64,000 nt of DNA from Qipengyuania sediminis (GTDB lineage Bacteria; Pseudomonadota; Alphaproteobacteria; Sphingomonadales; Sphingomonadaceae), in the NCBI RefSeq assembly GCF_004358425.1, contig NZ_CP037948.1, positions 1,178,001-1,242,000 of the forward strand, given 5' to 3'. A program made the position numbers and the translations under genes. Shown in pieces: positions 53,563 through 63,285 of this stretch (position 1 is its first letter; each line of letters starts with the position of its first letter). Below the pieces are notes generated by a model. The model worked only from the letters and a program-made list of their open reading frames with translations. It was not told the DNA's origin and ran no database searches.

Positions 53563-54114
53563 TTACAGGGCCCCGAGATGTTGCTGCAGGCGGGTCAATT
53601 GCTCGGTCATAACCTTGTCCACCGCGGGCGCGATCTCAGCGATCTTGTAACGCATCGCGCCGCCGACATTGTATTCCCATACCAGCCGGGTCCCGCCCTC
53701 CACTTCCTTCAGCGTGATGGTGAGGATGCCGTCCGCGGGCTCCCCCTGCAGAGGACCGAAGCCGCCGCGCATCCTGAGCACGCGCATGGGGAAGGCCTGG
53801 AGCACCTCGGCATGGCGGGCGCTGCCTTCCATCGCGCTGGCATTGCCGCTGTCGCCTACCGGGATGCGCTCGCAGAAGCAGCCACCACCCTGCGGCGTGA
53901 GCGTCATATTCTTCGCATCGCCCGACCAGCTGTGTGCGCTGTTCCACCAATCACCAGGTTTGGTCAGTGCCAGCCATGTGGCGAGAAGCGGCGCCTTCAC
54001 GCTGGCTTCGGCGCGGGTGACGAAGCGGTCTGCGGTCGTCTCCACAACCTCCGCCCGCGCGGGGGATGTAGCGGCGCATACCAAGGTCGCGAAAGCCAGG
54101 ATCTTCCGATTCAT
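53563..54114 (-). CDS. exported SRPBCC/START-like protein inserted in the ribosomal operon
   Basis: A 183-residue exported protein. The signal peptide MNRKILAFATLVCAATSPARA is followed by an SRPBCC (polyketide cyclase/START-like) domain: FVTRAEASVKAPLLATWLAL, WWNSAHSWSGDAKNMTLTPQ, GGCFCERIP and GTRLVWEYNVGG, which build a hydrophobic ligand cavity. The fold is common in sphingomonad secreted proteins, and the ligand is unknown. It lies between adk and rpsM, where rpmJ or nothing is usual. It may have its own expression signals. Confidence 0.8.
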   Translation of the reverse strand: MNRKILAFATLVCAATSPARAEVVETTADRFVTRAEASVKAPLLATWLALTKPGDWWNSAHSWSGDAKNMTLTPQGGGCFCERIPVGDSGNASAMEGSARHAEVLQAFPMRVLRMRGGFGPLQGEPADGILTITLKEVEGGTRLVWEYNVGGAMRYKIAEIAPAVDKVMTEQLTRLQQHLGAL

Positions 54115-54173
54115 GCGCCCCTCCCGTTTGGAGGCACAGCCTAGATTGCCTTTTGATCCAGGGGAAGCAGTGG

Positions 54174-54821
54174 TTATCGCCCGAGGATCGCATCGATGGC
54201 GCGCGTGACCTCGGCGATGGGGGCCATGCCGTCGACGCGCGCGACGATCCCTCGCCCCTCGTAATGCGGCAGGATCGGCGCGGTCTCGCTGCGGTAGAGC
54301 GCCATGCGGGTGCGCACGGTTTCGGCATTGTCGTCGGGGCGTCGCTTGAAGCTGTGCGCGCCGCAGACGTCGCAGGTGTCGGTCACAGCGGGGCGGTTGA
54401 AGCGGTCGTGATAGCCGGTGCCGCATTCGGCGCAGGTGAAGCGGCCGGTGATGCGTTCGACCAGCGCCTCCTCGTCCACCTCGAGCTCGATCACATGGTC
54501 GAGGCTTCGCCCGTGCTTGGCGAGGATGGCATCGAGCGCCTGCGCCTGCGCCTCGGTGCGCGGGTAGCCGTCGAAGATCGCGCCCGTGCCCGTGCCCATG
54601 GCGAAGAGCTCAGCATCGATCAGCGCAGAGACGATCTCGTCCGAGACCAGCTCGCCCCGGTCCATCACCGCCTTGGCTTCGCGCCCGATCGGCGTGCCCG
54701 CCGCGACCGCGCCGCGCAGCATGTCGCCGGTGGAAAGCTGGCGCATCGCATGCTCATCCACCAGCCTTTGCGCCTGCGTCCCCTTGCCCGCGCCCGGTGG
54801 CCCCAAAAGGATAATGTCCAT
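54174..54821 (-). CDS. adk: adenylate kinase
   Basis: Interconverts ATP + AMP and 2 ADP. The 215-residue protein has the P-loop GPPGAGKGTQA, STGDMLR, DGYPRTEAQAQAL and a long LID domain with four cysteines (CAECGTGYHDRF and DTCDVCGAH) that should hold a zinc ion, as in many Gram-positive and some alphaproteobacterial enzymes. It follows secY in the spc operon, as usual in this class. Confidence 0.97.
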   Translation of the reverse strand: MDIILLGPPGAGKGTQAQRLVDEHAMRQLSTGDMLRGAVAAGTPIGREAKAVMDRGELVSDEIVSALIDAELFAMGTGTGAIFDGYPRTEAQAQALDAILAKHGRSLDHVIELEVDEEALVERITGRFTCAECGTGYHDRFNRPAVTDTCDVCGAHSFKRRPDDNAETVRTRMALYRSETAPILPHYEGRGIVARVDGMAPIAEVTRAIDAILGR

Positions 54822-54853
54822 GCGCCCTGCCCCCGAACCGCGATCCGCGCGCC

Positions 54854-56218
54854 CTAGCGCAGCCGGCCCTTGAGCTTCGCCTTCTTGATCAGATCGCCAT
54901 ACTGATGCGCCAACAGATGCGACTGGATCTGCGCGATCGTATCCACCGTCACATTGACCACGATCAGGAGGCTGGTGCCGCCGAGGAACAGCGGGATGCC
55001 GGTCTGCGCGATCAGCCATTCGGGCACCACGCACACGAAGGTGAGATAGGCGGCACCGACCACGGTGATGCGGGTCAGCACATAATCGAGATATTCCTCG
55101 GTCCGCTTGCCCGGGCGGATGCCGGGGATGAAGCCGCCGTTGCGCTTGAGGTTGTCGGCGGTGTCCTCCGGATTGAAGACCACCGCGGTGTAGAAGAAGC
55201 AGAAGAACACGATGCCGATGGCATAGAGCAGCATGTAGATCGGCTGCCCGTGCTGCAGATATTGGTTCAGCCCCTGGATGATCCGCCCGCTGGTGGTCTC
55301 GGTATCGATCGAATTGCCGGCGAACTGCGTGATCGTCAGCGGCAGCAGCAGCAGCGAGCTCGCAAAGATCGGCGGGATGACATTGGCGGTGTTGATCTTC
55401 AGCGGCAGATGGCTGCGATCCGCCTGCATCACGCCCTTGGCGGTCGCGCGCTTGGGATATTGAATCAGCAGCCGCCGCTGCGCCCGCTCGACGAAGCTGA
55501 TGAGCAGGATCAGACCGATCACCATCAGGATGAAGCCGATGATGAGCGCCGGTCCGATCGCTCCGGTTCGTCCGCCTTCGAAGAGATTGGCCGCGAATTG
55601 CGGGAATTGGGCGACGATGCCGGCCATGATGATCAGGCTGACCCCATTGCCGATGCCGCGGCTGGTGATCTGCTCGCCCAGCCACAGGAGGAACATCGTG
55701 CCGCCGACTATGCTGATGACCGCGCCGATGCGGAACATGTAGCCGGGATCGACCACCGCCTGCACCCCGCTCTGCGCGCCATAGCTTTCGAGGCCGGCGG
55801 CGACGAACCACCCCTGGATCGCGCACAGAAATACGGTGCCGTAGCGGGTGTATTGGTTAAGCTTCTGCCGCCCGGTCGTGCCTTCCTTCTTCAGCGCGGC
55901 GAGCGTCGGGTGCAGCGCGCTTGCGAGCTGCACGACGATCGAGGCCGTGATGTAGGGCATCACGCCCAATGCGATCAGGCTCATGCGTTCCAGGCTGCCG
56001 CCCGTGAACATGTTGAACATGTCGAGGATGCCGCCGCGGGTCTGATCGGCGAGCTGCTGCAGGATCAGCGGATTGACGCCGGGCAGCGGCACGAAGCTCA
56101 GAAAACGGAACACGATCAGCGCCCCGATCGTGAACCAGATGCGCTGCTTGAGCTCGGTCGCTTTGGAGAAATTCGCGAGGCTGAGATTGCTCGCTACGGC
56201 ATCGGCGCGGGTTGCCAT
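54854..56218 (-). CDS. secY: protein translocase subunit SecY
   Basis: Channel subunit of the Sec translocon, 454 residues with ten transmembrane helices. Hallmarks are FVPLPGVNPLILQQLADQTR, GVMPYITASIVVQLAS, KKEGTTGRQKLNQYTRY, the plug region near GGILDMFNMFTGGSLERMSL and the cytoplasmic loop GFIPGIRPGKRTEEYL. The start is the ATG encoding MATRADAVASNLSLANFSKA. It sits between rplO and adk. Confidence 0.98.
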   Translation of the reverse strand: MATRADAVASNLSLANFSKATELKQRIWFTIGALIVFRFLSFVPLPGVNPLILQQLADQTRGGILDMFNMFTGGSLERMSLIALGVMPYITASIVVQLASALHPTLAALKKEGTTGRQKLNQYTRYGTVFLCAIQGWFVAAGLESYGAQSGVQAVVDPGYMFRIGAVISIVGGTMFLLWLGEQITSRGIGNGVSLIIMAGIVAQFPQFAANLFEGGRTGAIGPALIIGFILMVIGLILLISFVERAQRRLLIQYPKRATAKGVMQADRSHLPLKINTANVIPPIFASSLLLLPLTITQFAGNSIDTETTSGRIIQGLNQYLQHGQPIYMLLYAIGIVFFCFFYTAVVFNPEDTADNLKRNGGFIPGIRPGKRTEEYLDYVLTRITVVGAAYLTFVCVVPEWLIAQTGIPLFLGGTSLLIVVNVTVDTIAQIQSHLLAHQYGDLIKKAKLKGRLR

Positions 56219-56317
56219 CGGGGGCGTGATCCTGGTTCTATGCCGGTCCCTCCCGGCTCAGGTCGGATAGATAGGGGGCAGGTCCGATGATGTCGAACCC
56301 GCCCCGTATCTTTTTGC

Positions 56318-56857
56318 TTACTTCTTGACCTGGCGCTCGGCCCGGGCAGCCTTGTTGGCGGCGGCGCGCTCGGCCTTCTTCTCGGCTTCGGGGCGGCCCT
56401 TCTCGATCACCTCGACGCTGCCACCGGCCTTTTCAACCGCTTCGACGGCACCCTTGGAAGCACCGGCGACGCGCAGTGCAAGCTTGGCCGTAAGCTGGCC
56501 CTTGCCGAGGAGACGCACGCCGTCCTTGCCGCCGCGCGCCAGGCCCGCCGCCTTGAGTGCATCGTGGTCGAGCGTGCCATCGGGGGCCAGCTTGCCGCTG
56601 TCGATCGCGCGCTGCAACGCGCCGACGTTCACCTCGGCGTAGTCGCTTGCAAAGATGTTGTTGAAGCCGCGCTTCGGGATGCGCATGTGGAGCGGCATCT
56701 GGCCGCCTTCGAAGCCGTTGACGCTGACGCCGGAGCGCGCCTTGGCGCCCTTCTGGCCACGGCCCGCGGTCTTGCCCTTGCCCGATCCGATCCCCCGGCC
56801 GACGCGCATGCGGCCCTTGCGGGCACCATCATTGTCGCGGATGTCGTTGAGTTTCAT
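56318..56857 (-). CDS. rplO: 50S ribosomal protein L15
   Basis: 179 residues, slightly long. [20 protein letters not shown] is the family start, with the [20 protein letters not shown] loop that contacts 23S rRNA and [17 protein letters not shown]. The basic Ala-rich tail ([18 protein letters not shown]) extends the usual C-terminus. A REP-like pair follows upstream of it in the spacer to rpmD. Confidence 0.97.
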   Translation of the reverse strand: MKLNDIRDNDGARKGRMRVGRGIGSGKGKTAGRGQKGAKARSGVSVNGFEGGQMPLHMRIPKRGFNNIFASDYAEVNVGALQRAIDSGKLAPDGTLDHDALKAAGLARGGKDGVRLLGKGQLTAKLALRVAGASKGAVEAVEKAGGSVEVIEKGRPEAEKKAERAAANKAARAERQVKK

Positions 56858-56916
56858 AGTCTGCACTCGCTTTCGCTTTTGTCGCGCTGGATGCCGGAAG
56901 GGCATCCCTTCAGGAA

Positions 56917-57007
56917 CCGTGTGTCCTGAGCCTGTCGAGGGACCGCTTTGTCTTCCGGTGTGACGCCCGAAGCGAAGAACGGCCCTCCACAAGCTCAGGG
57001 CGAACGG
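56917..57007. repeat. REP-like inverted pair inside the spc operon
   Basis: Arms at about 56917-56945 (TGTCCTGAGCCTGTCGAGGG) and 56981-57007 (CCTCCACAAGCTCAGGGCG) are complementary and related to the pairs at 29-119 and 1743-1829. The element lies in the transcribed spacer between rpmD and rplO, where it could tune relative expression. The 165-bp spacer is otherwise empty. Confidence 0.78.
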
Positions 57008-57022
57008 AGTTCGGTTAGTCGC

Positions 57023-57202
57023 TCAGTCTTCCAACACCTGCACCATGTGCGGCAGCTTGGCGATCGCGCCGCGGACTTCGGGCGTATCCTGACGCTCGAC
57101 CACCCGATGCATCTTGCCGAGCCCGAGCCCGATAAGGATCTTCTTCTGCGCCGCGGGGCGGCGGATCGGGCTGCCGATCTGCTTGATCTTGATTGTCGCC
57201 AT
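57023..57202 (-). CDS. rpmD: 50S ribosomal protein L30
   Basis: A 59-residue protein, [20 protein letters not shown] then [39 protein letters not shown]. This is a full-length short-form L30. It is found by reading the minus strand between rpsE and rplO, where L30 is expected. Confidence 0.95.
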   Translation of the reverse strand: MATIKIKQIGSPIRRPAAQKKILIGLGLGKMHRVVERQDTPEVRGAIAKLPHMVQVLED

Positions 57203-57207
57203 CTGAC

Positions 57208-57978
57208 TTACTCCACCAGCGCAGCGGCGTCGGCCTGGGCCTCCGCCTCGCTCGCGCCGCCGCGGCCGAGCAGGTCCGCGACCTTCTTGCCGCGCCGCTG
57301 CGCCACCGACTTGGGGCTGGTCTGCTCCTGCAGCGCCGAGAACGTCGCCCGGATCATGTTGTAGGGATTGCTGGTGCCGACCGACTTGGTCACCACGTCG
57401 GCGACGCCCAGGCTCTCGAACACCGCGCGCATCGGGCCGCCGGCGATGATCCCGGTCCCGGCAGGCGCCGAACGCAAAGTCACCCTGCCCGCGCCAAAGT
57501 GGCCGTTGCCATCGTGATGAAGGGTGCGCCCTTCCTTGAGCGGCACGCGGATCATCTTCTTCTTGGCGGCAGCGGTCGCCTTGGTAATCGCCTCGGGCAC
57601 CTCGCGCGCCTTGCCGTGGCCGAAGCCGACCCGGCCCGAGCCGTCGCCGACCACGACCAGCGCCGCGAAGCCGAAGCGCTTGCCGCCCTTCACCGTCTTC
57701 GAAACGCGGTTGATGTGGACCAGCTTCTCGATGATGCCGTCGTCTTCTTCCTCGCGCCGGTTGTCGCGCCGGTCGCCGCGCCCGCGGCCGCCGCCGCGCC
57801 CGTCGCGATTGCCGCCGCCCGGGCCGCCCCGGCCTCGGCCGCCACGGTCCCCGCCCCGCCCGCGGGGGGCCTCGCTGCCGCCCTGGGCTTGCGTGTCGCC
57901 CTCAGGGGCCGCCGAAGGGGTCTCGGCAATCGCCGGAGCTTCGGGGGTGGGGGTGTCGGTGTTGATCTCATCAGCCAT
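57208..57978 (-). CDS. rpsE: 30S ribosomal protein S5 with long RGG-rich N-terminus
   Basis: 256 residues, against about 165-200 in most bacteria. The S5 domain starts near residue 82 ([20 protein letters not shown]) with [20 protein letters not shown] and [20 protein letters not shown]. Residues 1-78 are extra: an acidic/Pro stretch followed by Arg-Gly repeats ([20 protein letters not shown] and on). Such RGG-like stretches bind RNA in other proteins. Extended S5 is known in some Alphaproteobacteria, but the role of this part is not established. Confidence 0.96.
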   Translation of the reverse strand: MADEINTDTPTPEAPAIAETPSAAPEGDTQAQGGSEAPRGRGGDRGGRGRGGPGGGNRDGRGGGRGRGDRRDNRREEEDDGIIEKLVHINRVSKTVKGGKRFGFAALVVVGDGSGRVGFGHGKAREVPEAITKATAAAKKKMIRVPLKEGRTLHHDGNGHFGAGRVTLRSAPAGTGIIAGGPMRAVFESLGVADVVTKSVGTSNPYNMIRATFSALQEQTSPKSVAQRRGKKVADLLGRGGASEAEAQADAAALVE

Positions 57979-57979
57979 A

Positions 57980-58324
57980 TCAGAACTCCAGCCCGCCTTC
58001 GCGGGCGGCGTCGGCCAGCGCCTTGACGCGGCCGTGGAACAGGAAGCCGCCGCGATCGAACACGACGGTGGTCACGCCAGCCTGCTTGGCCGCCGCTGCG
58101 ACATCGCTGCCGACCCTGCGCGCGGCATCGACATTGGCGCCCGAGCCCTCGCCGCCCAGCGTCGAGGCGGCGGCGAGCGTCCTGCCCTGCGCGTCGTCGA
58201 TGACCTGCGCGTAGATGTGCTTGCCCGTGCGGTGGATCGAGAGGCGCGGCTTGCCGCCCGCGCGGCTCTTGAGCGCGGTGCGCACCCGCCGGCGGCGGCG
58301 TTCGAAGAGGGAGAGCTTGGCCAT
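57980..58324 (-). CDS. rplR: 50S ribosomal protein L18
   Basis: 114 residues that bind 5S rRNA. The basic start [20 protein letters not shown] and [20 protein letters not shown], then [20 protein letters not shown], are family-typical. It is followed after one base by rpsE and preceded by rplF, the standard spc order. Confidence 0.97.
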   Translation of the reverse strand: MAKLSLFERRRRRVRTALKSRAGGKPRLSIHRTGKHIYAQVIDDAQGRTLAAASTLGGEGSGANVDAARRVGSDVAAAAKQAGVTTVVFDRGGFLFHGRVKALADAAREGGLEF

Positions 58325-58325
58325 C

Positions 58326-58859
58326 TTACTTCTTCTTCCCTTCCTTGCGGAAGATGTACTCGCCGCGATAGGCGATGCCCTTGCCCTTGTAAGGCTCGGG
58401 CTTGCGCCAGCGGCGGATTTCGGCCGCGAACTGGCCGACCTTCTGCTTGTCGATGCCGCTGATTTCGACCGTGGTCTGGTCGGGGGTCTTCACCTCGAGC
58501 CCTTCAGGCACATCGAGATCGACATCGTGCGAATAGCCGAGCTGAAGCTTGAGCTTCTTGCCCTGCGCGCTGGCGCGGTAGCCCACGCCCTTGATCTCCA
58601 GCACCTTGGTGAAGCCGCCGGTGACGCCTTCGATCAGGTTCGAGACTAGTGTGCGCTGCATGCCCCAGTGGCTGCGCGCGGCCTTGGTGTCATTGGCCGG
58701 CTGCACCGCGATGCTGCCGTCCTCGAGGCTATAAGTGACGAGATCGGACAGCCCCATCGCCAAAGTGCCCTTGGGCCCCTTCACGCTGAGCTGGCCGCCC
58801 TGGATGTTCGCAGTGACGCCGCTCGGGATCGTCACCGGTTTCTTGCCGATGCGGCTCAT
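58326..58859 (-). CDS. rplF: 50S ribosomal protein L6
   Basis: 177 residues in two related domains. [20 protein letters not shown] begins the first, and [20 protein letters not shown] and [20 protein letters not shown] are in the second. It lies near the factor-binding site. The ATG overlaps the rpsH stop as TGATG. Confidence 0.98.
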   Translation of the reverse strand: MSRIGKKPVTIPSGVTANIQGGQLSVKGPKGTLAMGLSDLVTYSLEDGSIAVQPANDTKAARSHWGMQRTLVSNLIEGVTGGFTKVLEIKGVGYRASAQGKKLKLQLGYSHDVDLDVPEGLEVKTPDQTTVEISGIDKQKVGQFAAEIRRWRKPEPYKGKGIAYRGEYIFRKEGKKK

Positions 58860-59254
58860 CAGAACACCTCCGCCAGCACTTCGCCGCCGACGTTCTGCGT
58901 GCGTGCCTCGGCATCCGAGAGTACGCCGCGCGGAGTCGAGACGATGGTGATGCCGAGGCCGTTGCGTACCGTTGGCAGCTCCTTGCTGCCCGAATAGACG
59001 CGCCGGCCCGGCTTGGAGACGCGCGCGACATGCTTGATCGCCGGCTCGCCTTCGAAATACTTGAGCTCGATACGCAGCGCCGGGTGCTTGCCCGAGCTGT
59101 CGTCGCTGTAGCCGCGGATATAGCCTTCGCGCTTCAGCACTTCGAGCACATTGGCGCGCAGCTTGCTGGCGGGCGAAAGGACGCTGTCCTTCTTCGCCTG
59201 CTGTCCGTTGCGGATGCGGGTGAGCATATCACCCAGGGGATCGGTCATAGCCAT
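58859..59254 (-). CDS. rpsH: 30S ribosomal protein S8
   Basis: 131 residues. [20 protein letters not shown] and the C-terminal [20 protein letters not shown] are hallmarks. S8 nucleates the 30S central domain and in some bacteria represses the spc operon by binding its mRNA. Translation may begin at MAM or the internal ATG of MTDPLG. Confidence 0.98.
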   Translation of the reverse strand: MAMTDPLGDMLTRIRNGQQAKKDSVLSPASKLRANVLEVLKREGYIRGYSDDSSGKHPALRIELKYFEGEPAIKHVARVSKPGRRVYSGSKELPTVRNGLGITIVSTPRGVLSDAEARTQNVGGEVLAEVF

Positions 59255-59265
59255 CGGTCAGTCCC

Positions 59266-59571
59266 TCACCAGCTCGACTTCGTCAGGCCCGGGATCATGC
59301 CCTTGTTGCCAAGGTCCCGGAGCTCGATACGGTTAAGGCCGAACTTGCGGTAATAGCCGCGCGGGCGGCCGGTGGTGGCGCAGCGGTTGCGCACGCGCGT
59401 GGGGTTCGCGTTGCGCGGCAGCTCGGCGAGCTTCAGCCGCGCGACCAGGCGCTCGGTCTCGTCGAGCGCCTTGTCGTTCGCCTTCGCCTTCAGCGCCTCG
59501 TACTTCGCCGCATATTGCTTCACGAGCTTCTTGCGCCGCTCGTTCTTGTTGATGGAACTCAGTTTCGCCAT
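59266..59571 (-). CDS. rpsN: 30S ribosomal protein S14
   Basis: 101 residues, the longer zinc-independent form. [20 protein letters not shown] and [38 protein letters not shown] follow the family. It lacks the CxxC pairs of zinc-type S14. It lies between rplE and rpsH as expected. Confidence 0.97.
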   Translation of the reverse strand: MAKLSSINKNERRKKLVKQYAAKYEALKAKANDKALDETERLVARLKLAELPRNANPTRVRNRCATTGRPRGYYRKFGLNRIELRDLGNKGMIPGLTKSSW

Positions 59572-59598
59572 GGACTTAAGCTCTCTTCACGGGGCGGC

Positions 59599-60213
59599 TC
59601 ACGCCGCCTCCATTTCAGTGCCCTGGGGGGCCGGGGTTTCTTCCTCGGCCGTCTGCGGCTGAGGGAAGGGAAAGCCGAACAGGCGCAGCAGCTCGCGCGC
59701 TTCGTCGTCGGTCTTCGCAGTAGTGGTCACGATGATGTCCATGCCCCGGACCTTCTCGATCTTGTCGTAGGAGATCTCGGGGAAGACGATCTGCTCCTTC
59801 AGCCCCATGGCGTAATTGCCGCGCCCGTCGAACGAGCGGGGGTTGAGCCCGCGGAAGTCGCGGATGCGCGGCATCGCCACCGTCACCAGACGATCGAGGA
59901 ACTCGTACATCCGCTCGCGGCGCAGCGTTACCTTGGCACCGATCGGCATGCCTTCGCGCAGCTTGAACTGCGCGATCGATTTCTTGGCCTTGGTGATCAC
60001 CGGCTTCTGCCCGGCGATCAGCGCCATTTCCTCGGCCGCGGTCTGGACCTTCTTCTTGTCCTGGCTCGCTTCGCCCACGCCCATGTTGAGCACGATCTTT
60101 TCGAGCCTGGGCACTTCCAGCGCGTTCTTGTAGCCGAACTTCTCGGTCATCGCCTTGACGATATCGGCCTGGTACTTCGCCTTGAGGCGCGGGGTGTAGC
60201 TGGCTTCAGCCAT
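59599..60213 (-). CDS. rplE: 50S ribosomal protein L5
   Basis: 204 residues that bind 5S rRNA and the P-site t[43 protein letters not shown] and [20 protein letters not shown] are conserved. The C-terminus carries about 20 extra residues ([20 protein letters not shown]) beyond the usual end. The start overlaps the rplX stop by 8 bp. Confidence 0.98.
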   Translation of the reverse strand: MAEASYTPRLKAKYQADIVKAMTEKFGYKNALEVPRLEKIVLNMGVGEASQDKKKVQTAAEEMALIAGQKPVITKAKKSIAQFKLREGMPIGAKVTLRRERMYEFLDRLVTVAMPRIRDFRGLNPRSFDGRGNYAMGLKEQIVFPEISYDKIEKVRGMDIIVTTTAKTDDEARELLRLFGFPFPQPQTAEEETPAPQGTEMEAA

Positions 60214-60523
60214 CGATCGTCTCCCCGGACTTGACGGCCACGCGGACCTTCTTGCCGTCCCTGGTTTCGAAGCGGACGCGCGTCGGCTTGCCGTCGGCAG
60301 TAGCCAGCGCGACCTTGGAAATGTGCATCGGCGCCGGGTTGCGGTCGATGCCGCCCTGGGGATTGCCCTGCGTCGGCTTGCGGTGCCGCGCGGCGATATT
60401 GACGCCTTCGACCACGACCTTGCCGTCCTTCGGCATGACCTTGGCGACCTTGCCCGTGCGGCCCTTGTCCTTGCCGGACAGGACGATCACGCTGTCGCCC
60501 TTCTTGATGCGAGCGGAGCCCAT
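60206..60523 (-). CDS. rplX: 50S ribosomal protein L24
   Basis: 105 residues starting [20 protein letters not shown] with the KOW motif ([20 protein letters not shown]). It then reads [20 protein letters not shown] and [21 protein letters not shown]24 initiates 50S assembly. The start overlaps the rplN stop as TGATG. Confidence 0.97.
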   Translation of the reverse strand: MGSARIKKGDSVIVLSGKDKGRTGKVAKVMPKDGKVVVEGVNIAARHRKPTQGNPQGGIDRNPAPMHISKVALATADGKPTRVRFETRDGKKVRVAVKSGETIDG

Positions 60524-60891
60524 CACAGCACCTCCGGCGCGAGGCTGATGATCTTCATGAAGCCGCGGCCGCGCAGCTCGCGCACCACCGGGCCGAAGAT
60601 ACGGGTGCCGAGCGGCTCTTCGTTTTTGTTCACCAGAACCGCGGCGTTGCTGTCGAAGCGGATCACGCTGCCATCGGGGCGGCGCACGTCCTTCTTGGTG
60701 CGCACGATCACCGCGCGGTGGACGTCGCCCTTCTTGACCTTGGTGCGCGGCTGCGCCTCCTTGATCGAGACGACGATCACATCGCCCACGCCCGCGGTGC
60801 GCCGCTTGGAGCCGCCCAGCACCTTGATGCACTGGACGCGCTTTGCGCCGCTGTTGTCCGCGACGTCGAGATTGGACTGCATCTGGATCAT
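60523..60891 (-). CDS. rplN: 50S ribosomal protein L14
   Basis: 122 residues, the standard length. [40 protein letters not shown] and [20 protein letters not shown] are conserved. L14 contacts the 30S subunit and helps bind silencing factor RsfS in other bacteria. It lies between rpsQ and rplX. Confidence 0.98.
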   Translation of the reverse strand: MIQMQSNLDVADNSGAKRVQCIKVLGGSKRRTAGVGDVIVVSIKEAQPRTKVKKGDVHRAVIVRTKKDVRRPDGSVIRFDSNAAVLVNKNEEPLGTRIFGPVVRELRGRGFMKIISLAPEVL

Positions 60892-60947
60892 CGATCCAAT
60901 TCCTTCTCTTGGCTTGCCGAGACCAACGCCCGGCAGTTCCTATCTGG

Positions 60948-61238
60948 TCAGTTGCCCGCTTCGGCCACGTCGAGGTCGGCTTCCACCGCCTGCACGCCGC
61001 CCGCGACCACCCGGTCCTTTACCGCCCAGGTCTTGGTCTTGGAGATCGGCCTGGTCTCCTCGATCCGCACCACGTCGCCGAGCAGATATTCGTTCTGCTC
61101 GTCATGCGCGTGATATTTTTTCGAGCGGCGGATGATCTTCCCGTAGAGCGGGTGCTTCACCTTGCGCTCGACGAGCACGGTCACGGTCTTGTCGGTCTTG
61201 TTCGAAGTGACCGTGCCGATGAGAATGCGCTTGGGCAT
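60948..61238 (-). CDS. rpsQ: 30S ribosomal protein S17
   Basis: 96 residues. [40 protein letters not shown] and [19 protein letters not shown] are family signatures. The end ([17 protein letters not shown]) is an extra tail. It is preceded by rpmC with a 3-bp gap. Confidence 0.97.
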   Translation of the reverse strand: MPKRILIGTVTSNKTDKTVTVLVERKVKHPLYGKIIRRSKKYHAHDEQNEYLLGDVVRIEETRPISKTKTWAVKDRVVAGGVQAVEADLDVAEAGN

Positions 61239-61241
61239 GTC

Positions 61242-61469
61242 TTATCCTTGAGCCTTGACTTCGGCGGCGCGGCTGCGCTCGCCCTGAAGCGTCTTGATCT
61301 TGGCGATCGTGCGGCGCACCTCGCGGATGCGGGCGGGCGCCTCGAGCTGGTTGGTCGCCGCCTGGAAGCGCAGATTGAACTGCTCGCGCTTCAGCGTCGT
61401 CAGCTGCTCGGTGAGCTGGTCATCCGAACGCTGGCGCAGATCTTCGACCTTGACGGTGTTCTTGGCCAT
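61242..61469 (-). CDS. rpmC: 50S ribosomal protein L29
   Basis: 75 residues starting [20 protein letters not shown], then LKREQFNLRFQAATNQLEAP, ARIREVRRTIAKIKTLQGER. The helical hairpin near the tunnel exit is the docking region for trigger factor and SRP with L23. The start overlaps the rplP stop by one base. Confidence 0.96.
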   Translation of the reverse strand: MAKNTVKVEDLRQRSDDQLTEQLTTLKREQFNLRFQAATNQLEAPARIREVRRTIAKIKTLQGERSRAAEVKAQG

Positions 61470-61903
61470 CACTCGCCTCCCAGGTGCGAAGTATCGCCAA
61501 GGCGGGCGATCACCTTGGTCTTGATCGGCAGCTTCATCGCCGCGCGCTCGAAGGCTTCGGCCGCCAGCGGGCCGGGCACGCCGTCGAGCTCGAACAGGAC
61601 GCGGCCGGGCTTCACGCGCGCAGCCCAATATTCGACCGAGCCCTTGCCCTTGCCCTGACGGACTTCGGCCGGCTTTTTCGAGACCGGCACGTCGGGGAAC
61701 ACGCGGATCCACAACCGCCCCTGGCGCTTGATGTGGCGCGTGATCGCGCGGCGTGCCGCTTCGATCTGGCGCGCGGTGACCCGCTCGGGCTCCAGAGCCT
61801 TCAAGCCATAGGAGCCGAAGTTCAGCGCGGTTCCGCCCTTGGCCTCGCCCTTGATCCGGCCCTTGAAGGCCTTGCGAAACTTGGTTTTCTTCGGTTGCAG
61901 CAT
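61469..61903 (-). CDS. rplP: 50S ribosomal protein L16
   Basis: 144 residues. [40 protein letters not shown] and [20 protein letters not shown] are hallmarks. L16 organises the tRNA-binding centre. The conserved arginine modified by YcfD-type hydroxylases lies in the KGKGSVEYW region in other species. Confidence 0.98.
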   Translation of the reverse strand: MLQPKKTKFRKAFKGRIKGEAKGGTALNFGSYGLKALEPERVTARQIEAARRAITRHIKRQGRLWIRVFPDVPVSKKPAEVRQGKGKGSVEYWAARVKPGRVLFELDGVPGPLAAEAFERAAMKLPIKTKVIARLGDTSHLGGE

Positions 61904-61918
61904 GGTCCTGGCTCTAGC

Positions 61919-62623
61919 TTAGCGGCGATCGGACATCGGACGGACGCCGGAGGTCTGCGCCTCCATCATCAGCCGGTCCTGCGCGGTCGGGTCATGCGCG
62001 AGGATTTCGCCCTTGAAGACCCAGACCTTGATCCCGATGATGCCGTAAGCGGTCAGAGCCTCGGCATCGGCATAATCGACGTTGGCGCGCAGCGTGTGGA
62101 GCGGCACGCGGCCTTCGCGATACTGCTCGACGCGCGCGATCTCCGCCCCGCCGAGGCGCCCGCCGCACATGATCTTGATGCCTTCGGCACCAAGCCGCAT
62201 CGCGGATTGCATCGCGCGCTTCATCGCGCGGCGGAAGGCGACGCGGCGGATCAGCTGGTCCGCAATGCCCTGCGCGATCAGCTTCGCGTCGATCTCGGGC
62301 TTCCTGATCTCGACGATGTTGAGCTTGACCTCGCTCTTGGTCATGGTCGCGAGCTTGGCGCGCAGCTTCTCGATATCCGCGCCCTTCTTGCCGATGATGA
62401 CACCGGGGCGCGCGGCATAGATCGAAATGCGGCACAGCTTGGCCGGACGCTCGATCACCACCTTCGAAATCGCGGCCTGCGGCATCGTGTCGACGATGTA
62501 CTTGCGCAGCTCGATATCTTCCTTGAGCAGCTGGGCATAATCGCGCCCTTCGGCGTACCAGCGGCTGTCCCAGGTGCGATTGATCTGCAGGCGCAGGCCG
62601 ATCGGATTGCTCTTGTGACCCAT
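61919..62623 (-). CDS. rpsC: 30S ribosomal protein S3
   Basis: 234 residues. [20 protein letters not shown], the KH domain around [20 protein letters not shown] and [15 protein letters not shown] [20 protein letters not shown] are conserved. It lines the mRNA entry tunnel. It lies between rplV and rplP in the S10 operon. Confidence 0.98.
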   Translation of the reverse strand: MGHKSNPIGLRLQINRTWDSRWYAEGRDYAQLLKEDIELRKYIVDTMPQAAISKVVIERPAKLCRISIYAARPGVIIGKKGADIEKLRAKLATMTKSEVKLNIVEIRKPEIDAKLIAQGIADQLIRRVAFRRAMKRAMQSAMRLGAEGIKIMCGGRLGGAEIARVEQYREGRVPLHTLRANVDYADAEALTAYGIIGIKVWVFKGEILAHDPTAQDRLMMEAQTSGVRPMSDRR

Positions 62624-62626
62624 GGC

Positions 62627-63004
62627 TTACGCCTCCTCGCTTTCACGCACCACGATCCGCAGCCGGCTGAACGGCTTCAGGATGCGGGTCGACTTGCCGC
62701 GCCCGCGGGTGTGGAAGCGCTTCATGGTCATCGCCTTGCCGACCGAAGCTTCCGCCACGATCAGTGCGTCGACATCCAGGTTGTGATTGTTCTCGGCATT
62801 GGCGATCGCGCTCGCCAGCACCTTGCTGGCGTCCTTCGCCATCCCCTTCTTCGAGAAAGCGAGGATGTTGAGCGCATCTTCCGCGCGCTTGCCGCGGATG
62901 AGGCCGGCGACAAGGTTCAGCTTCTGTGCCGAACCACGGATCGTGGTGCCGACGGCAAGCGCCTCGTTGTCCGCGACGCGGCGGGGGGCTTTCTGCTTGC
63001 TCAT
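62627..63004 (-). CDS. rplV: 50S ribosomal protein L22
   Basis: 125 residues starting [20 protein letters not shown], then [40 protein letters not shown] and [20 protein letters not shown]. Its long loop lines the exit tunnel and influences macrolide binding. The start overlaps the rpsS stop as TGATG. Confidence 0.97.
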   Translation of the reverse strand: MSKQKAPRRVADNEALAVGTTIRGSAQKLNLVAGLIRGKRAEDALNILAFSKKGMAKDASKVLASAIANAENNHNLDVDALIVAEASVGKAMTMKRFHTRGRGKSTRILKPFSRLRIVVRESEEA

Positions 63005-63279
63005 CAGCGCTTGCCCTTCTTGTCGGCGGCGTGGCCCGGGAAGGTGCGCGTGGGCGCGAACTCGCCGAGCTTGTGGCCGACCATCTCTTCCGACACGGCG
63101 ACGGGAATGAACTTGCGGCCGTTGTAGACGTTGAACGTCAGCCCGACGAACTGCGGCAGGATCGTGCTGCGGCGCGACCAGGTCTTGATCGGCGCGCGCG
63201 CGTTCTTTTCCTGCGCATCCTCGGCCTTCTTCAGAAGGCTGAGCTCGACGAACGGACCCTTCCAGACGGAGCGTGCCAT
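63004..63279 (-). CDS. rpsS: 30S ribosomal protein S19
   Basis: 91 residues. [60 protein letters not shown] and [19 protein letters not shown] cover the whole family. It sits in the 30S head near the A site. Followed by rplV, preceded by rplB. Confidence 0.98.
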   Translation of the reverse strand: MARSVWKGPFVELSLLKKAEDAQEKNARAPIKTWSRRSTILPQFVGLTFNVYNGRKFIPVAVSEEMVGHKLGEFAPTRTFPGHAADKKGKR

Positions 63280-63285
63280 CGTGGG

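Noticed and set aside
61484..63127. 547-codon plus-strand frame across rplP-rpsC-rplV
   Set aside because: Runs antisense through several certain ribosomal protein genes and has no family signature.
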